64,000 bases of DNA, taken from NCBI RefSeq assembly GCF_000718015.1, contig NZ_JODY01000012.1:62001-126000 (forward strand). The letters are read 5' to 3'. The position numbers and the translations under genes were made by a program. The notes beneath the pieces are model-generated. The model was not told where the DNA came from. It searched no databases and saw only the letters and a program-made list of their open reading frames with translations. Below are positions 26,780 through 35,751 of this stretch, piece after piece; positions within the stretch are counted from its first letter, which is position 1, and every line of letters begins with the position of its first letter. The stretch is from Streptomyces catenulae. Lineage in GTDB: Bacteria > Actinomycetota > Actinomycetes > Streptomycetales > Streptomycetaceae.

Positions 26780-26812
26780 CCGGTGCCCCCGGCCCGAGGG
26801 CGGGGGCACCGG
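26780..26812 (-). terminator. Terminator of the 26833-27564 gene
   Basis: 11-bp perfect stem (26780-26790 with 26802-26812) whose loop contains a further GCCC/GGGC mini-stem, 20 bp past the stop codon. Confidence 0.65.
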
Positions 26813-26832
26813 TACCGGGAACGGTCGCCGCC

Positions 26833-27564
26833 TCAGCCCTCCCGGTGCGCGGCGGCGGTGAAGAGCGTGCCCAGGGTGGGGCGTTCGACGGTGCGGCCCA
26901 GCAGCCGCAGGCCCTCCCAGACCGTGACCTGATTGGCGGTGAGGACCGGCTTGCCCAGCTCGGTTTCGAGGTCCTGGAGGTACGCCGCGGTGTGCAGGGC
27001 GGTGTCCGGCAGCAGTACCGCCTCGGCGGCCGGGTGGTCGCCCGCGCGGGCCATCGCCAGCACCTCGTCACGGCCCCAGGTGCCGACCTCGGCGGCGGTG
27101 ACGATGCCGCTGCCCCGGGTGGCGACGACCTCGGTGCCGGACGCCTTCAGGAAGGCCCGGAACAGCTCCGCGACGTCGGTGGGGTAGGTCGCGGCGACCG
27201 CGACACGGCGCAGCCCGAGCGCCCGGACCGCGTGGGTGAAGGCGAAGGAGGTGCTGGACGCCGGGAGCCCGGCGGTGACGGACAGCTCCCTGGCCTGCTC
27301 CTGCGCGCCCTCCCAGCCGAAGACGAAGCTGGCGCTCGTACAGGCCCAGACGACCGCCTCGGCACCCAGGGCGCGCAGCTGGTCGACGCCGGCGGCGAGC
27401 CGCGCCGCCGATCCCATCTCCAGCAGCGCGTCCACCCGGTGGGCGTCCTCGCCGATGTCGGTGTGGACCAGCGGCAGCGCGATGCCCTCACCGAGGAGGG
27501 CGGCGAGGCGCGGATAGTCGTCCTCGGCGGAGTGGCCGGGGTAGAGGAAGCCGACCGTGGTCAT
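26833..27564 (-). CDS. Maleate isomerase/Asp-Glu racemase-like protein with one catalytic Cys lost
   Basis: 243 aa. It keeps the family backbone and the first active-site cysteine (WACTS, C75), but where relatives have the second (SCTNLPT) it has LLPDTALHT (P186, D187). The neighbouring paralog at 27681 keeps both. Family enzymes isomerise or racemise dicarboxylates with two cysteines, and EutA of ectoine catabolism belongs here. This copy therefore either uses different chemistry, such as a decarboxylase or lyase, or is a non-catalytic partner. It lies 116 bp downstream of the paralog on the same strand. Confidence 0.85.
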   Translation of the reverse strand: MTTVGFLYPGHSAEDDYPRLAALLGEGIALPLVHTDIGEDAHRVDALLEMGSAARLAAGVDQLRALGAEAVVWACTSASFVFGWEGAQEQARELSVTAGLPASSTSFAFTHAVRALGLRRVAVAATYPTDVAELFRAFLKASGTEVVATRGSGIVTAAEVGTWGRDEVLAMARAGDHPAAEAVLLPDTALHTAAYLQDLETELGKPVLTANQVTVWEGLRLLGRTVERPTLGTLFTAAAHREG

Positions 27565-27680
27565 GCGGTTCTCCCTTGGCTGGGGGCTCGGGGCGGGGGA
27601 CGTGGCGCCGGGGTCCGGCGCATGGGCGGGTCCGGACGGCGCGCGGGCTGTGGTCTGCGCGCCCGGGGGCCGCTCCGGGG

Positions 27681-28661
27681 TCAGCGGCGGGTGCCTCCCC
27701 GTCGGGCCCGCGCTTTTCGCGTGCGGCCCTCCGCGGCGGGGTCGGCGTCCGGCGGCTCACCGGGCGGGGCGGTGCGGGCGGCGTCGGGCGGGGCGGCGGG
27801 GTCCGGCCCCGGCGGGATCTCGGGGGCGGTCTCCGGGGGTGCGTCCGGCCGGGTGCCGGGCACCTCCGGGGCGGGCGGTGCGGACGAGGTGGGCGGGGCG
27901 GACGTCATCCCGGCGGGACCGGCGCGGGCCACCGGGTCCAGCAGCGCCTGGTACGACCCGACCGCCCGGACACCGATCGCCCGCAGCGCGGCCCAGAGCG
28001 TGACCTGGTTGGCCGAGACCACCGGCATCCGCAACTCCGCCTCCAGCTGCGGGATGGCGTCGTAGGTCGGGAGGTTGGTGCAGCTGATGAAGAGAGCGTC
28101 GGTGCCGTCGGCCACGGCGGTGCGGGCCATCGCGACGACGTCACGGTAGGGAACCTGCCAGATGTGCCGGGTCAGACCGAGGTAGGCGCGCCCGGTGACC
28201 GTGATGCCCGCCTCGCCGAGGAACGCCTCCAGGGAGTCGGTGACCGATCGCGTGTACGGCGTGACCACCGCGACGTGCCAGGCGTCCAGCTCCCGCAGCG
28301 CCTCGATGAGCGCGCCCGAGGTGGTCAGGGAGGGGACCGCCCCCGCCTGGACCATCGCCGCCGTCATCGCCCGCTCACCCGCGAGCCCGCCGACGAAACT
28401 TCCGGATGTACAGGCATACGCGATGACCTGCGGGGAGACCGCGCTCAGCGCCTCGACGGCGGCGCGCAGCGTTTCGTGTTCGCTGACCATACGGGCCAGA
28501 TCGAGGCTGACCTCGACGGGGACGAACGGGGTACGGGTGAGGTGGAGGGACACGTCGTCCGGTACCCAGCGCCACAGCTCACGGTCGAGGGCGAAGTCGA
28601 ACGGTGCGACGACGCCCACGCCGAGCTGGGGCTGAGGGCCACCGAGAAAGGAGACGTCCAT
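27681..28661 (-). CDS. Maleate cis-trans isomerase/Asp-Glu racemase-like protein
   Basis: 326 aa. Both active-site cysteines are present: YACTS (C84) and ISCTN (C194), in the two-domain Asp/Glu/hydantoin racemase fold (ANQVTLWAALRA near the end of the core). The core ends near residue 250; the last ~75 residues are an unusual Pro/Ala/Glu-rich tail ending in a basic cluster (KARARRGG). ATG 28661 follows TAGGGG; a 44-codon upstream extension would run through the promoter and is rejected. It probably acts on a small dicarboxylic acid in the pathway fed by the neighbouring amidase and transporter. Confidence 0.85.
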   Translation of the reverse strand: MDVSFLGGPQPQLGVGVVAPFDFALDRELWRWVPDDVSLHLTRTPFVPVEVSLDLARMVSEHETLRAAVEALSAVSPQVIAYACTSGSFVGGLAGERAMTAAMVQAGAVPSLTTSGALIEALRELDAWHVAVVTPYTRSVTDSLEAFLGEAGITVTGRAYLGLTRHIWQVPYRDVVAMARTAVADGTDALFISCTNLPTYDAIPQLEAELRMPVVSANQVTLWAALRAIGVRAVGSYQALLDPVARAGPAGMTSAPPTSSAPPAPEVPGTRPDAPPETAPEIPPGPDPAAPPDAARTAPPGEPPDADPAAEGRTRKARARRGGTRR

Positions 28662-28758
28662 GTAAGCCCCTAGGAGAACGAAGGGCAGTGGCCAAACGGT
28701 GGCCAGAGGAGGAAGGGAGCAGCCGGGTACGAGCCGGGACGTCGGAACAGTGCCGTTG

Positions 28759-28787
28759 TTGACACGGTAGATACGACTTCTTAGCGT
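28759..28787 (+). promoter_or_regulatory. Vegetative promoter for the 28935 gene
   Basis: TTGACA, 17-bp spacer, TAGCGT: the best sigma-HrdB-type match in the window, with an expected start near 28794, 140 bp before the dehydrogenase ATG. Confidence 0.75.
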
Positions 28788-28793
28788 GGTCAA
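28765..28793 (-). promoter_or_regulatory. Overlapping opposite-strand promoter for the 28661 gene
   Basis: On the minus strand TTGACC (28793-28788), 18-bp spacer, TACCGT. It uses almost the same bases as the plus-strand promoter, so the two face each other on one site. Confidence 0.45.
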
Positions 28794-28934
28794 TCCTCAC
28801 ATCTCCGACATTTCTCGGCCTCTTGTCGTTCCGCCGCTCCCCCGGCCCGTCTCCGCTCGCCGCCGTACGCTGCCCGTGGGGCCCGTCCGCCCCGCCGTCC
28901 TCGCCCGGTACACGTCTCAGAACGGTTCTGGCCC

Positions 28935-29909
28935 ATGTCCGAAAGCACCGAAAGCACCGTTCTCGTCCTGGGTTCCGACCCGCCGCCGAAGCTGGACCGG
29001 CTCACCGGTCGGGCCCGGGTGGTGTCGGCCGACCCGGCCACGCTCGCCGACCGGCTGCGCACCGCCGATGTCCTGCTGGCCTGGGACTTCACCTCCGACG
29101 CGATCCGCGGGGCATGGCCGGTCACCGGCCCGCGGCCCGGCTGGGTGCACACCGCGAGCGCCGGGGTGGACCGGCTGCTCTGCCCGGCGCTGGTCGCCGA
29201 CGACACGCTGGTGACCAACGCCCGCGGCGTCTTCGAGCAGCCGATCGCGGAGTACGTCGCCGGGCTCGTCCTGGCCATGGCCAAGGATTTCTACGGGAGT
29301 TGGGAGCTCCAGCGGCAGCGGCGCTGGCGGCACCGCGACACCCGGCGGCTCGCCGGGACACACGCCGTGGTGGTCGGCTCGGGCCCCATCGGCCGGGCCG
29401 TCGGCACCACCCTCAAGGCGCTCGGCGTCACCGTCGACCTGGTGGGCCGCCGGGAGCGCACCGGCGATCCGCAGTTCGGCACGGTGCGGGCGTCCGGGGC
29501 GCTGCAGCCGCTGCTGGGCGGCGCCGACTGGGTCGTCTGCGCGGCGCCGCTCACCGATGCGACGCGCGGTCTGTTCGGCCCGGAGGCGTTCGCCGCGATG
29601 CGCCCCGGGGCCCACTTCGTCAACGTCGGGCGGGGTCCGCTCGTCGACGAGGACGCGCTCGTCGCGGCGCTGCGCGGCGGGCACCTCGCGGGCGCCGCCC
29701 TCGACGTCTTCCGGCAGGAGCCGCTGCCGCCGGACAGCCCGCTGTGGCAGACGCCGGGGCTGATCGTCTCGCCGCACATGAGCGGCGACACCCTGGGCTG
29801 GCGCGATGCGCTGGCCGAGCAGTTCGTGGACAACTTCGACCGCTGGGCGGCCGGTGAACCGCTGGAGAACGTCGTCGACAAGCAGCTCGGCTACGTCCCG
29901 GTGCGCTGA
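28935..29909 (+). CDS. D-2-hydroxyacid dehydrogenase
   Basis: 324 aa. NAD-binding domain HAVVVGSGPIGRAVGTTLKALG (GxGxxG) inserted in a catalytic domain. The substrate arginine region (VNVGRGPLVDEDAL), the acidic partner (ALDVFRQEPLP) and the late His (IVSPHMSGDTLG, H in place of the usual P-H-x-A-G pattern) are present. It reduces a 2-keto acid or oxidises a D-2-hydroxy acid. It is driven by the TTGACA promoter and followed 103 bp later by an amidase, likely in the same transcript unless the hairpin at 29911 intervenes. Confidence 0.9.
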   Translation: MSESTESTVLVLGSDPPPKLDRLTGRARVVSADPATLADRLRTADVLLAWDFTSDAIRGAWPVTGPRPGWVHTASAGVDRLLCPALVADDTLVTNARGVFEQPIAEYVAGLVLAMAKDFYGSWELQRQRRWRHRDTRRLAGTHAVVVGSGPIGRAVGTTLKALGVTVDLVGRRERTGDPQFGTVRASGALQPLLGGADWVVCAAPLTDATRGLFGPEAFAAMRPGAHFVNVGRGPLVDEDALVAALRGGHLAGAALDVFRQEPLPPDSPLWQTPGLIVSPHMSGDTLGWRDALAEQFVDNFDRWAAGEPLENVVDKQLGYVPVR

Positions 29910-29910
29910 C

Positions 29911-29940
29911 CCGGGCGCCCGTCCGCTCCCCGGCGCCCGG
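29911..29940 (+). terminator. Hairpin between dehydrogenase and amidase
   Basis: 9-bp perfect stem CCGGGCGCC/GGCGCCCGG. It could be a weak terminator or a processing site inside an operon; no T-run follows. Confidence 0.4.
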
Positions 29941-30012
29941 CCCCGCCGCAGCGCCCGTCGCCATCCGCCCCCGCCCCGCCACCGGGGCGGCCGCCCGACC
30001 GGAGGACGCCCC

Positions 30013-31425
30013 ATGACCGCACCGAACCGGCTCGCCACACTCTCGGCCCGGCAGCTCACCGACGGGTACGCCGCCGGTACGTTCTCGCCCGTGGAGGTGG
30101 TCACCGCCGCACTGGAGCGGGCCGGGGCCGCACAGGAGCGGACCAACGCGTTCACCCTGATCGACGCCGAGGGCGCGCTCGCCGGGGCCCGCGCCGCCGA
30201 GGAGCGCTGGCGCGCCGGGCGCCCGGCCGGGCCCGTCGACGGCGTCCCGGTGACCGTCAAGGACCTGCTCCTCACCCGGGGCAGCCCGACCCTGCGGGGC
30301 TCGCTGACGCTCTCCCCGGACGGCGCGGCGTGGGACGAGGACGCGCCGTCGGTGGCGCGGCTGCGGGAGGCGGGCGCGGTGTTCCTCGGCAAGACCGCCA
30401 CCCCGGAGTTCGGCTGGAAGGGCGTCACCGACAGCCCGCGCAACGGCGTGACCGGCAACCCGTACGACCCGCAGCGCACCTGCGGCGGCTCCAGCGGCGG
30501 CAGCGCGGCGGCGCTCGCGCTGGGCGCCGGGCCGCTGAGCCTGGGCACCGACGGCGGCGGCTCGGTCCGTATCCCCGCGTCGTTCTGCGGCGTCTTCGCG
30601 CTGAAGGGGACGTACGGGCGGGTGCCGCTGTATCCGGCGAGCCCGTTCGGGACGCTCTCGCACGTCGGGCCGATGGCGCGGGACGCGGCGGACGCGGCGC
30701 TGATGCTGGACGTGATCAGCGCGCCCGATCCGCGCGACTGGTCGCACCTGGAGCCGGTCGGCGGCTCGTTCCGGGCGGCCCTGGCCCGGCCGGTGGCGGG
30801 GCTGCGGGTGGCGTACAGCCCGTCGCTGGGCTGGGATGTGCCGGTCGCGCCGGACGTGGCGGCGGCGGTGCGCTCGGCGGTGGGGACGCTGGAGTCGCTG
30901 GGGGCGCACGTCGAGGAGGTCGATCCGCCGATCGCGGACCCGGTGGAGGCGTTCCATGTGCTGTGGTTCAGCGGGGCGGCGCGGGTGGTGGAGCATCTGG
31001 ACCCGGCCGGGCGGGAGCTGCTCGACCCGGGGCTCGCGGAGATCTGCGCCCTCGGCGCCCGGTACGGCGCGCTGGACTACCTCGCCGCCGTCGACACCCG
31101 GATGGCGCTCGGCACCGCGATGGGCCGCTTCCACACCACGTACGACCTGCTGGTGACGCCGACCGAGCCGATCACGGCGTTCGCGGCGGGCGCCGAGGTG
31201 CCGCCCGGCTCCGGGCTGGAGCGCTGGACGGGGTGGACGCCGTTCACCTACCCGTTCAACATGACGCAGCAGCCCGCCGCGACGGTCCCCTGCGGCATGG
31301 ACCGCGACGGGCTGCCGATCGGGGTGCAGCTGGTCGCCGCCCGCCACGAGGACGCGCTGGTGCTCCGTGCGGCGCATGCGCTGTACGAGGCGGGGGTGGC
31401 CAAGATCCCGGCCGCCTGGGGGTGA
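30013..31425 (+). CDS. Amidase (amidase-signature family)
   Basis: 470 aa. The Ser-cisSer-Lys triad is intact: K83 (VTVKDLL), S160 in GGSSGGSAAA and nucleophile S184 in TDGGGSVRIPA. It hydrolyses a carboxamide to acid and ammonia in the cytoplasm. ATG 30013 has GGAGG 7 nt upstream. The context (hydroxyacid dehydrogenase, dicarboxylate isomerase-like proteins, importer) suggests it opens an imported amide. The substrate cannot be read from sequence. Confidence 0.92.
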   Translation: MTAPNRLATLSARQLTDGYAAGTFSPVEVVTAALERAGAAQERTNAFTLIDAEGALAGARAAEERWRAGRPAGPVDGVPVTVKDLLLTRGSPTLRGSLTLSPDGAAWDEDAPSVARLREAGAVFLGKTATPEFGWKGVTDSPRNGVTGNPYDPQRTCGGSSGGSAAALALGAGPLSLGTDGGGSVRIPASFCGVFALKGTYGRVPLYPASPFGTLSHVGPMARDAADAALMLDVISAPDPRDWSHLEPVGGSFRAALARPVAGLRVAYSPSLGWDVPVAPDVAAAVRSAVGTLESLGAHVEEVDPPIADPVEAFHVLWFSGAARVVEHLDPAGRELLDPGLAEICALGARYGALDYLAAVDTRMALGTAMGRFHTTYDLLVTPTEPITAFAAGAEVPPGSGLERWTGWTPFTYPFNMTQQPAATVPCGMDRDGLPIGVQLVAARHEDALVLRAAHALYEAGVAKIPAAWG

Positions 31426-31427
31426 CG

Positions 31428-31466
31428 GCGCGGGGGCGTGCGGACCGTGCCCGCACGCCCCCGCGC
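31428..31466. terminator. Bidirectional terminator
   Basis: Perfect 16-bp inverted repeat (31428-31443 with 31451-31466), 7-nt loop, between convergent amidase and DUF3830 genes. Confidence 0.85.
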
Positions 31467-31486
31467 ACCCGTTCCGCGCCGCCCGA

Positions 31487-31987
31487 CTACGCGCGGCGGA
31501 AGTTGAGGCTCTCCCCCACCGCACCGGCCCGCCACAGGTCCTGGCAGGCGTCGGCCATCCGGTCGAGCCCCTCGACGACGGTGCCCCAGACGATGCCCGG
31601 GACCCAGCCCGCGTCACCGTTGATGAGCAGGTTGTTGCGTTCGTAGAAGAGCGCGAGATCGACGACGGTGGGCCGGCCGTGCGCCTCGGAATCGTCGGCG
31701 TAGCCGTACGAGGAGGTGCCCAACTCGGTGCCGCTGAAGGTGAAGTAGCACAGGTCGCCGGGGATCGGGGTGATCGTGGGGTTCTCCAGCGGGGGTTCCT
31801 GCGCGGCGAACGGCGCGAGGAGCGTGTAGATCTCGTTGCGCGCGTACTTGGCGTGGTACGCGTCGCCGCCCAGCGGCAGCGCGTCCCAGACGGCGGCGCA
31901 GGTCAGCGGCGCGCGGTCGTCGAGCAGCCGGGCAGTGCAGTGGACGCCGCGCTTGTCCAGCGAGACGTCGAGGTAACGGTCGGCCAT
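31487..31987 (-). CDS. DUF3830 (cyclophilin-like fold) protein
   Basis: 166 aa. Recognised by HAKYARNEIYTLLAPF and the IPGDLCYFTF strand typical of the DUF3830/AF0104-like beta-barrel family, often found beside amidases and importers of this type. The function is unknown; catabolic accessory is an inference. ATG with AAGGAGG 4-5 nt upstream. It diverges from the EhuB-like gene. Confidence 0.82.
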   Translation of the reverse strand: MADRYLDVSLDKRGVHCTARLLDDRAPLTCAAVWDALPLGGDAYHAKYARNEIYTLLAPFAAQEPPLENPTITPIPGDLCYFTFSGTELGTSSYGYADDSEAHGRPTVVDLALFYERNNLLINGDAGWVPGIVWGTVVEGLDRMADACQDLWRAGAVGESLNFRRA

Positions 31988-32366
31988 GGGGCCTCCTTCG
32001 GTCCGTGAGGTGCCGGGCGCGGTCCGCAGGGCGGCGCGGGTGCCCGCCGCGGGGCCGCGCGGATGCGCCCTGCGGCGGGCCCTACCGCCTGCCTATCGGC
32101 CGCACCGCCCGGAATCCGGGAGGGCGGCGCCGGGCGAATCGGTGAATTCCGCCCGGCCCGCGGAAAACCCCGCCGACCGGCCCGGCGACGTACCGGCCCA
32201 CACCGCCGCACACGACCGTCAATCACCCATGCAGTTCTCGATACGGCGTATCCGGCACTCTCACCGTAGGCGCCGATAAGGGAATTACGCCACGGACGGA
32301 CGGCAGTTCCATCAAGGGCCGGAAACAATCGGCATACATTCGAACAGTTCGGGTAGCCAGGCGCCC
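31988..32366. other. Divergent promoter region with inverted repeats
   Basis: 379 bp between the DUF3830 and transporter genes. The left part has interlocked inverted repeats (CCGCAGGGCG 32025-32034 with CGCCCTGCGG 32066-32075; GCCCGCCGC 32042-32050 with GCGGCGGGC 32072-32080). The right part is relatively AT-rich, with a TACATT -10-like box near 32335. It is a likely target of the IclR regulator downstream. Confidence 0.5.
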
Positions 32367-33296
32367 ATGGCTCCACCACAGGGGAAAGATTCAGGCATCA
32401 GTGTCAGAGGAATGAGCCGCCGCTCGCTGTTGACAGGAGCGGCGGCTTTCGGTGCGGTGGGCGCGTTGACGGCGGCAACCGGGTGCGCCCGGGTCGATGT
32501 CACCGGCGCCACGGACGGGGGGCATCTCCTCGATGATCTGCGGGAGCGCGGCACGGTACGCATGGGGATCGCCGGTGAGGCGCCCTACGCGTACATCGAC
32601 AGGAACGGCGAGCTGACGGGCGAGGCACCCGCCGTCGCCCGTACCGTCTTCCGGAAACTGGGTGTCCGGAATTTCGAACCCGTACCGGTCGAATTCGGCG
32701 CCCTGGTACCCGGTCTGCATTCCTTCCAGTTCGACGTCATCGTCGCCGGAATGTTCATCAACAAGGCCCGCTGCCAGGCCGTCCTCTTCTCCAATCCGGA
32801 TTACGAGTCGAAGGACGGATTTCTCGTCCCGAAGGGGAATCCGAAGAAAATTCACTCCTATCGGGACATCGCCCGCGGCGGGTTCCGGATGGGCACCGGC
32901 GTCGGCTACGCGGAGCTGGACTACGCGGTCGGCAACGGCGTGCACAAGAACACCGTCCAGACCTACGGCGACACCATCGCCGGGATGGAGGCGCTGGAGG
33001 CGGGGCGCATCGACTGCTTCGCGGGCACCGCGCTCGCGATGATCGAGGCGCTGAAGACCGGGCGCCACCCGCGGGTGGAGATGACGGAACCGTTCACCCC
33101 CGAGGTGAACGGCGTCCCGCAGCGCGACGGCGGCGGCTACGGGTTCCGGATCGGCGAGACGCAGCTGCGCGACGCGTTCAACCGCGAGCTGCACGCGATG
33201 AAGCGGAGCGGTGAACTCCTGCGCCTGGTACGGCCGTTCGGATTCACCCAGGACTTCATGACCGATCTCACGACGAAGGAGCTGTGCAAACGGTGA
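32367..33296 (+). CDS. ehuB: EhuB-like solute-binding lipoprotein
   Basis: 309 aa. A twin-arginine-type signal (SRRSLLTGAAAF) leads to a lipobox ATGC, so it is probably a Tat-exported lipoprotein. The mature part is a family 3 (amino-acid type) binding protein: RMGIAGEAPYAYID, FDVIVAGMFINKARC, GTGVGYAELDYAVGNG, EALEAGRIDCFAGTALA. It resembles the ectoine/hydroxyectoine receptor EhuB. It delivers substrate to the two permeases downstream. ATG 32367 is taken, but ATG 32412 (MSRRSLL) is possible. The ectoine specificity is by homology only. Confidence 0.85.
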   Translation: MAPPQGKDSGISVRGMSRRSLLTGAAAFGAVGALTAATGCARVDVTGATDGGHLLDDLRERGTVRMGIAGEAPYAYIDRNGELTGEAPAVARTVFRKLGVRNFEPVPVEFGALVPGLHSFQFDVIVAGMFINKARCQAVLFSNPDYESKDGFLVPKGNPKKIHSYRDIARGGFRMGTGVGYAELDYAVGNGVHKNTVQTYGDTIAGMEALEAGRIDCFAGTALAMIEALKTGRHPRVEMTEPFTPEVNGVPQRDGGGYGFRIGETQLRDAFNRELHAMKRSGELLRLVRPFGFTQDFMTDLTTKELCKR

Positions 33297-34021
33297 CCGG
33301 AGCACTGTGGGAACTCTTCTTCAAAGGCGTGTGGATCACCGTCCAGTTGATGGTCTACAGCGCCGCGCTGGCCGCCGCCGTCGCGTTCGGCGTCGGTATG
33401 GCCCGCACCTCCCGGCTGCGTGTGGTGCGCTTCCTGTCCGGTGCCTATGTGGAGATCTTCCGCGGCACCTCGGCGCTGGTCTTGATGTTCTGGCTGTTCT
33501 TCGCCCTGCCGCTGCTCGGCTGGCAGCTGGCCGGACTCTGGGCCGGCACCCTCGCCCTCGGCCTGTCGTACGGCGCGTACGGCTCCGAGGTGGTGCGCGG
33601 CGCACTGGCCGCGGTGGCGCCCGCCCAGCGGGAGGCGGCCGTCGCGCTGAGCTTCACGCCCTGGCAGCGGATGCGGAAGGTGCTGCTGCCGCAGGCGTTC
33701 CCCGAGATGATGCCGCCCTTCACCAACCTGCTGGTCGAACTGCTCAAGGGCACCGCCCTGGCGTCGCTGCTCTCCATCGGCGAGCTGACCTTCGAGGCGA
33801 AGCTCGCCCGGCTCTCCACCGGTGAGAGCGCCCAGGTCTACGGGATCATCCTCGTCCTCTACTTCGTCATCGCGTTCGTGGTGACCCGGATCATGCGGCT
33901 GGTGGAGCGGCGGGCCAAGGCGTCCGTCGGGAAGGCCCCGGAACCCTCCGGCGGCCTGTTCTCCCGCACCCCCGCCGCCGCGGGCACCGCCGCACCGGCC
34001 GCCGGAGGTGGCAAGCCGTGA
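33293..34021 (+). CDS. ehuC: EhuC-like ABC permease
   Basis: 242 aa, about five membrane helices, amino-acid-type permease. The EAA loop is QREAAVALSFTPWQRMRKVLLPQ. GTG 33293 overlaps the ehuB stop (GTGA) and is preferred over GTG 33284, which sits too near AAGGAG. The C-terminal ~25 residues are Ala/Gly/Pro-rich. Confidence 0.88.
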   Translation: MTGALWELFFKGVWITVQLMVYSAALAAAVAFGVGMARTSRLRVVRFLSGAYVEIFRGTSALVLMFWLFFALPLLGWQLAGLWAGTLALGLSYGAYGSEVVRGALAAVAPAQREAAVALSFTPWQRMRKVLLPQAFPEMMPPFTNLLVELLKGTALASLLSIGELTFEAKLARLSTGESAQVYGIILVLYFVIAFVVTRIMRLVERRAKASVGKAPEPSGGLFSRTPAAAGTAAPAAGGGKP

Positions 34022-34671
34022 ACACCTGGTCATGGGGGTACGTCGGCGACATCCTGCCCGACCTGCTCAAGGGGCTCGGCGTCACCGTCGAGGCGACGGT
34101 GCTGGGGTCGCTGGTCTCGTTCGCGCTGGGCCTGGTCTGGGCGCTCGCCCTGCGGTCGCCGAGCCGCTGGGTGACGTGGCCGGTCGGCGCGGTCGTCGAG
34201 TTCGTCCGCAACACCCCGCTGCTGGTCCAGCTCTTCTTCCTCTTCTTCGTGCTGCCGAGTTGGGGCCTCACCTTCTCCCCGCTGGTCACCGGCGTCATCG
34301 GGCTCGGGCTGCACTACTCGACGTACACCGCCGAGGTCTACCGCGCCGGGATCGACGGGGTCCCCGCCGGACAGTGGGAGGCGGCCGTCGCGCTGAACCT
34401 GCCGCGCCGCCGCACCTGGACCGCGGTGATCCTGCCGCAGGCGCTGCGCCGGGTGGTCCCCGCACTCGGCAACTACGTCATCGCGATGTTCAAGGACACT
34501 CCGATGCTGGCCGCCATCACCGTGGGCGACATGCTCTTCCAGGCGAACACCATCGGCGCGACCACCTTCGACTACATGGAGCCGATCACCGTCGTCGGCG
34601 CCTTGTTCATCGTGATCTCGTACCCGACCTCCCTCCTCCTGCGAGCCCTGGAGCGCCGCCTTGTCCGCTGA
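34018..34671 (+). CDS. ehuD: EhuD-like ABC permease
   Basis: 217 aa, about five membrane helices, with the EAA loop QWEAAVALNLPRRRTWTAVI. The GTG start overlaps the ehuC stop by 4 bp. It pairs with EhuC to form the membrane channel. Confidence 0.9.
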   Translation: MNTWSWGYVGDILPDLLKGLGVTVEATVLGSLVSFALGLVWALALRSPSRWVTWPVGAVVEFVRNTPLLVQLFFLFFVLPSWGLTFSPLVTGVIGLGLHYSTYTAEVYRAGIDGVPAGQWEAAVALNLPRRRTWTAVILPQALRRVVPALGNYVIAMFKDTPMLAAITVGDMLFQANTIGATTFDYMEPITVVGALFIVISYPTSLLLRALERRLVR

Positions 34672-35467
34672 CACCCACCTCCCCAAGGACGCCGCCCCCG
34701 GCGGCACCGAGCTGATCCGCTTCGACCGCGTCACCAAGCGGTTCGGGGCCCACACCGTCCTGGACGCGCTGGACTTCACGGTCTCGGCGGGCAAGCACGT
34801 CACGCTGATCGGCCCGTCCGGCTCCGGCAAGACGACGATCCTGCGGCTGCTGATGACGCTGCTGAAGCCGGACGAGGGCACCATCAAGGTCGGCGACGCC
34901 TACCTCACCCACGAGGAGAAGGGCGGGCGGCTCATACCCGCCGGTGAGAAGCACATCCGCGAGGTCCGCAAGAACATCGGCATGGTGTTCCAGCAGTTCA
35001 ACCTCTTCCCCAACATGAAGGTGCTGCGCAACATCACCGAGGCGCCGGTCCATGTGCTGGGCCTGGGCAAGGACGAGGCGGAGGAGCGCGCCCGCGGACT
35101 GCTCGACCTGGTGGGGCTGACCGCGCACCTCGACAAGTACCCGACCCAGCTCTCCGGCGGTCAGCAACAGCGGGTGGCCATCGCCCGCGCGCTGGCGATG
35201 CGGCCGCAGGTGCTGCTGCTCGACGAGGTGACCTCGGCGCTCGACCCGGAGCTGGTGGCCGGGGTGCTCGACGTCCTCCGGGACATCGCCCGCACCACCG
35301 ACATCACCATGCTCTGTGTGACCCACGAGATGTCCTTCGCGCGGGACATCTCCGACGACGTGCTGATGTTCGACGCGGGCCGGGTCATCGAGTCCGGTCC
35401 CCCGGAGAAGATTTTCACCGACCCCGAGCACGAGCGGACCCGGGAGTTCCTCGGCGCGGTGCTGTGA
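34661..35467 (+). CDS. ehuA: EhuA-like ABC transporter ATPase
   Basis: 268 aa. Walker A GPSGSGKTT, Q-loop FQQFNLFPNM, signature LSGGQQQRVAIARAL, Walker B VLLLDEVTSALD and H-loop VTHEM. Polar amino-acid importer subgroup. A TTG start is inferred, overlapping the ehuD end by 11 bp; the motif set is complete. It energises the EhuBCD importer. Confidence 0.93.
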   Translation: MSADTHLPKDAAPGGTELIRFDRVTKRFGAHTVLDALDFTVSAGKHVTLIGPSGSGKTTILRLLMTLLKPDEGTIKVGDAYLTHEEKGGRLIPAGEKHIREVRKNIGMVFQQFNLFPNMKVLRNITEAPVHVLGLGKDEAEERARGLLDLVGLTAHLDKYPTQLSGGQQQRVAIARALAMRPQVLLLDEVTSALDPELVAGVLDVLRDIARTTDITMLCVTHEMSFARDISDDVLMFDAGRVIESGPPEKIFTDPEHERTREFLGAVL

Positions 35468-35487
35468 CCGCGATCGTGCCCGCTCAG

Positions 35488-35521
35488 CGGAGCCCGGCCC
35501 CGTCCCGGCGGCCGGGCTCCG
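35488..35521 (+). terminator. Terminator of the ehu-like operon
   Basis: 12-bp perfect stem (35488-35499 with 35510-35521), 10-nt loop, 20 bp after the ATPase stop. Confidence 0.7.
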
Positions 35522-35751
35522 CCCCGCCCGGGCCCGTCGCACGCCTGTGACCATGGCATATGCCGCCCCACGGAACGCACGTACGGGTCGCCCGCGGAGC
35601 GTGGTTTTCGGTCAAGCCCCTCTCCACCGGGGGTCGTTGGCGGCTATCGTGATAGGCGTCCCGCCGTCCGGGAGCCACCGGCGGCCCGCGCCGCTCGCGC
35701 CCGACGGCGGCGGAGACGACGCAAGCGGTACCGACCTGCTAGGGGGCCACC

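Noticed and set aside
32367..35467. Calling the importer a proven ectoine transporter
   Set aside because: Only family resemblance is visible and the ectoine-degrading enzymes are missing, so the Ehu names are used as family labels.
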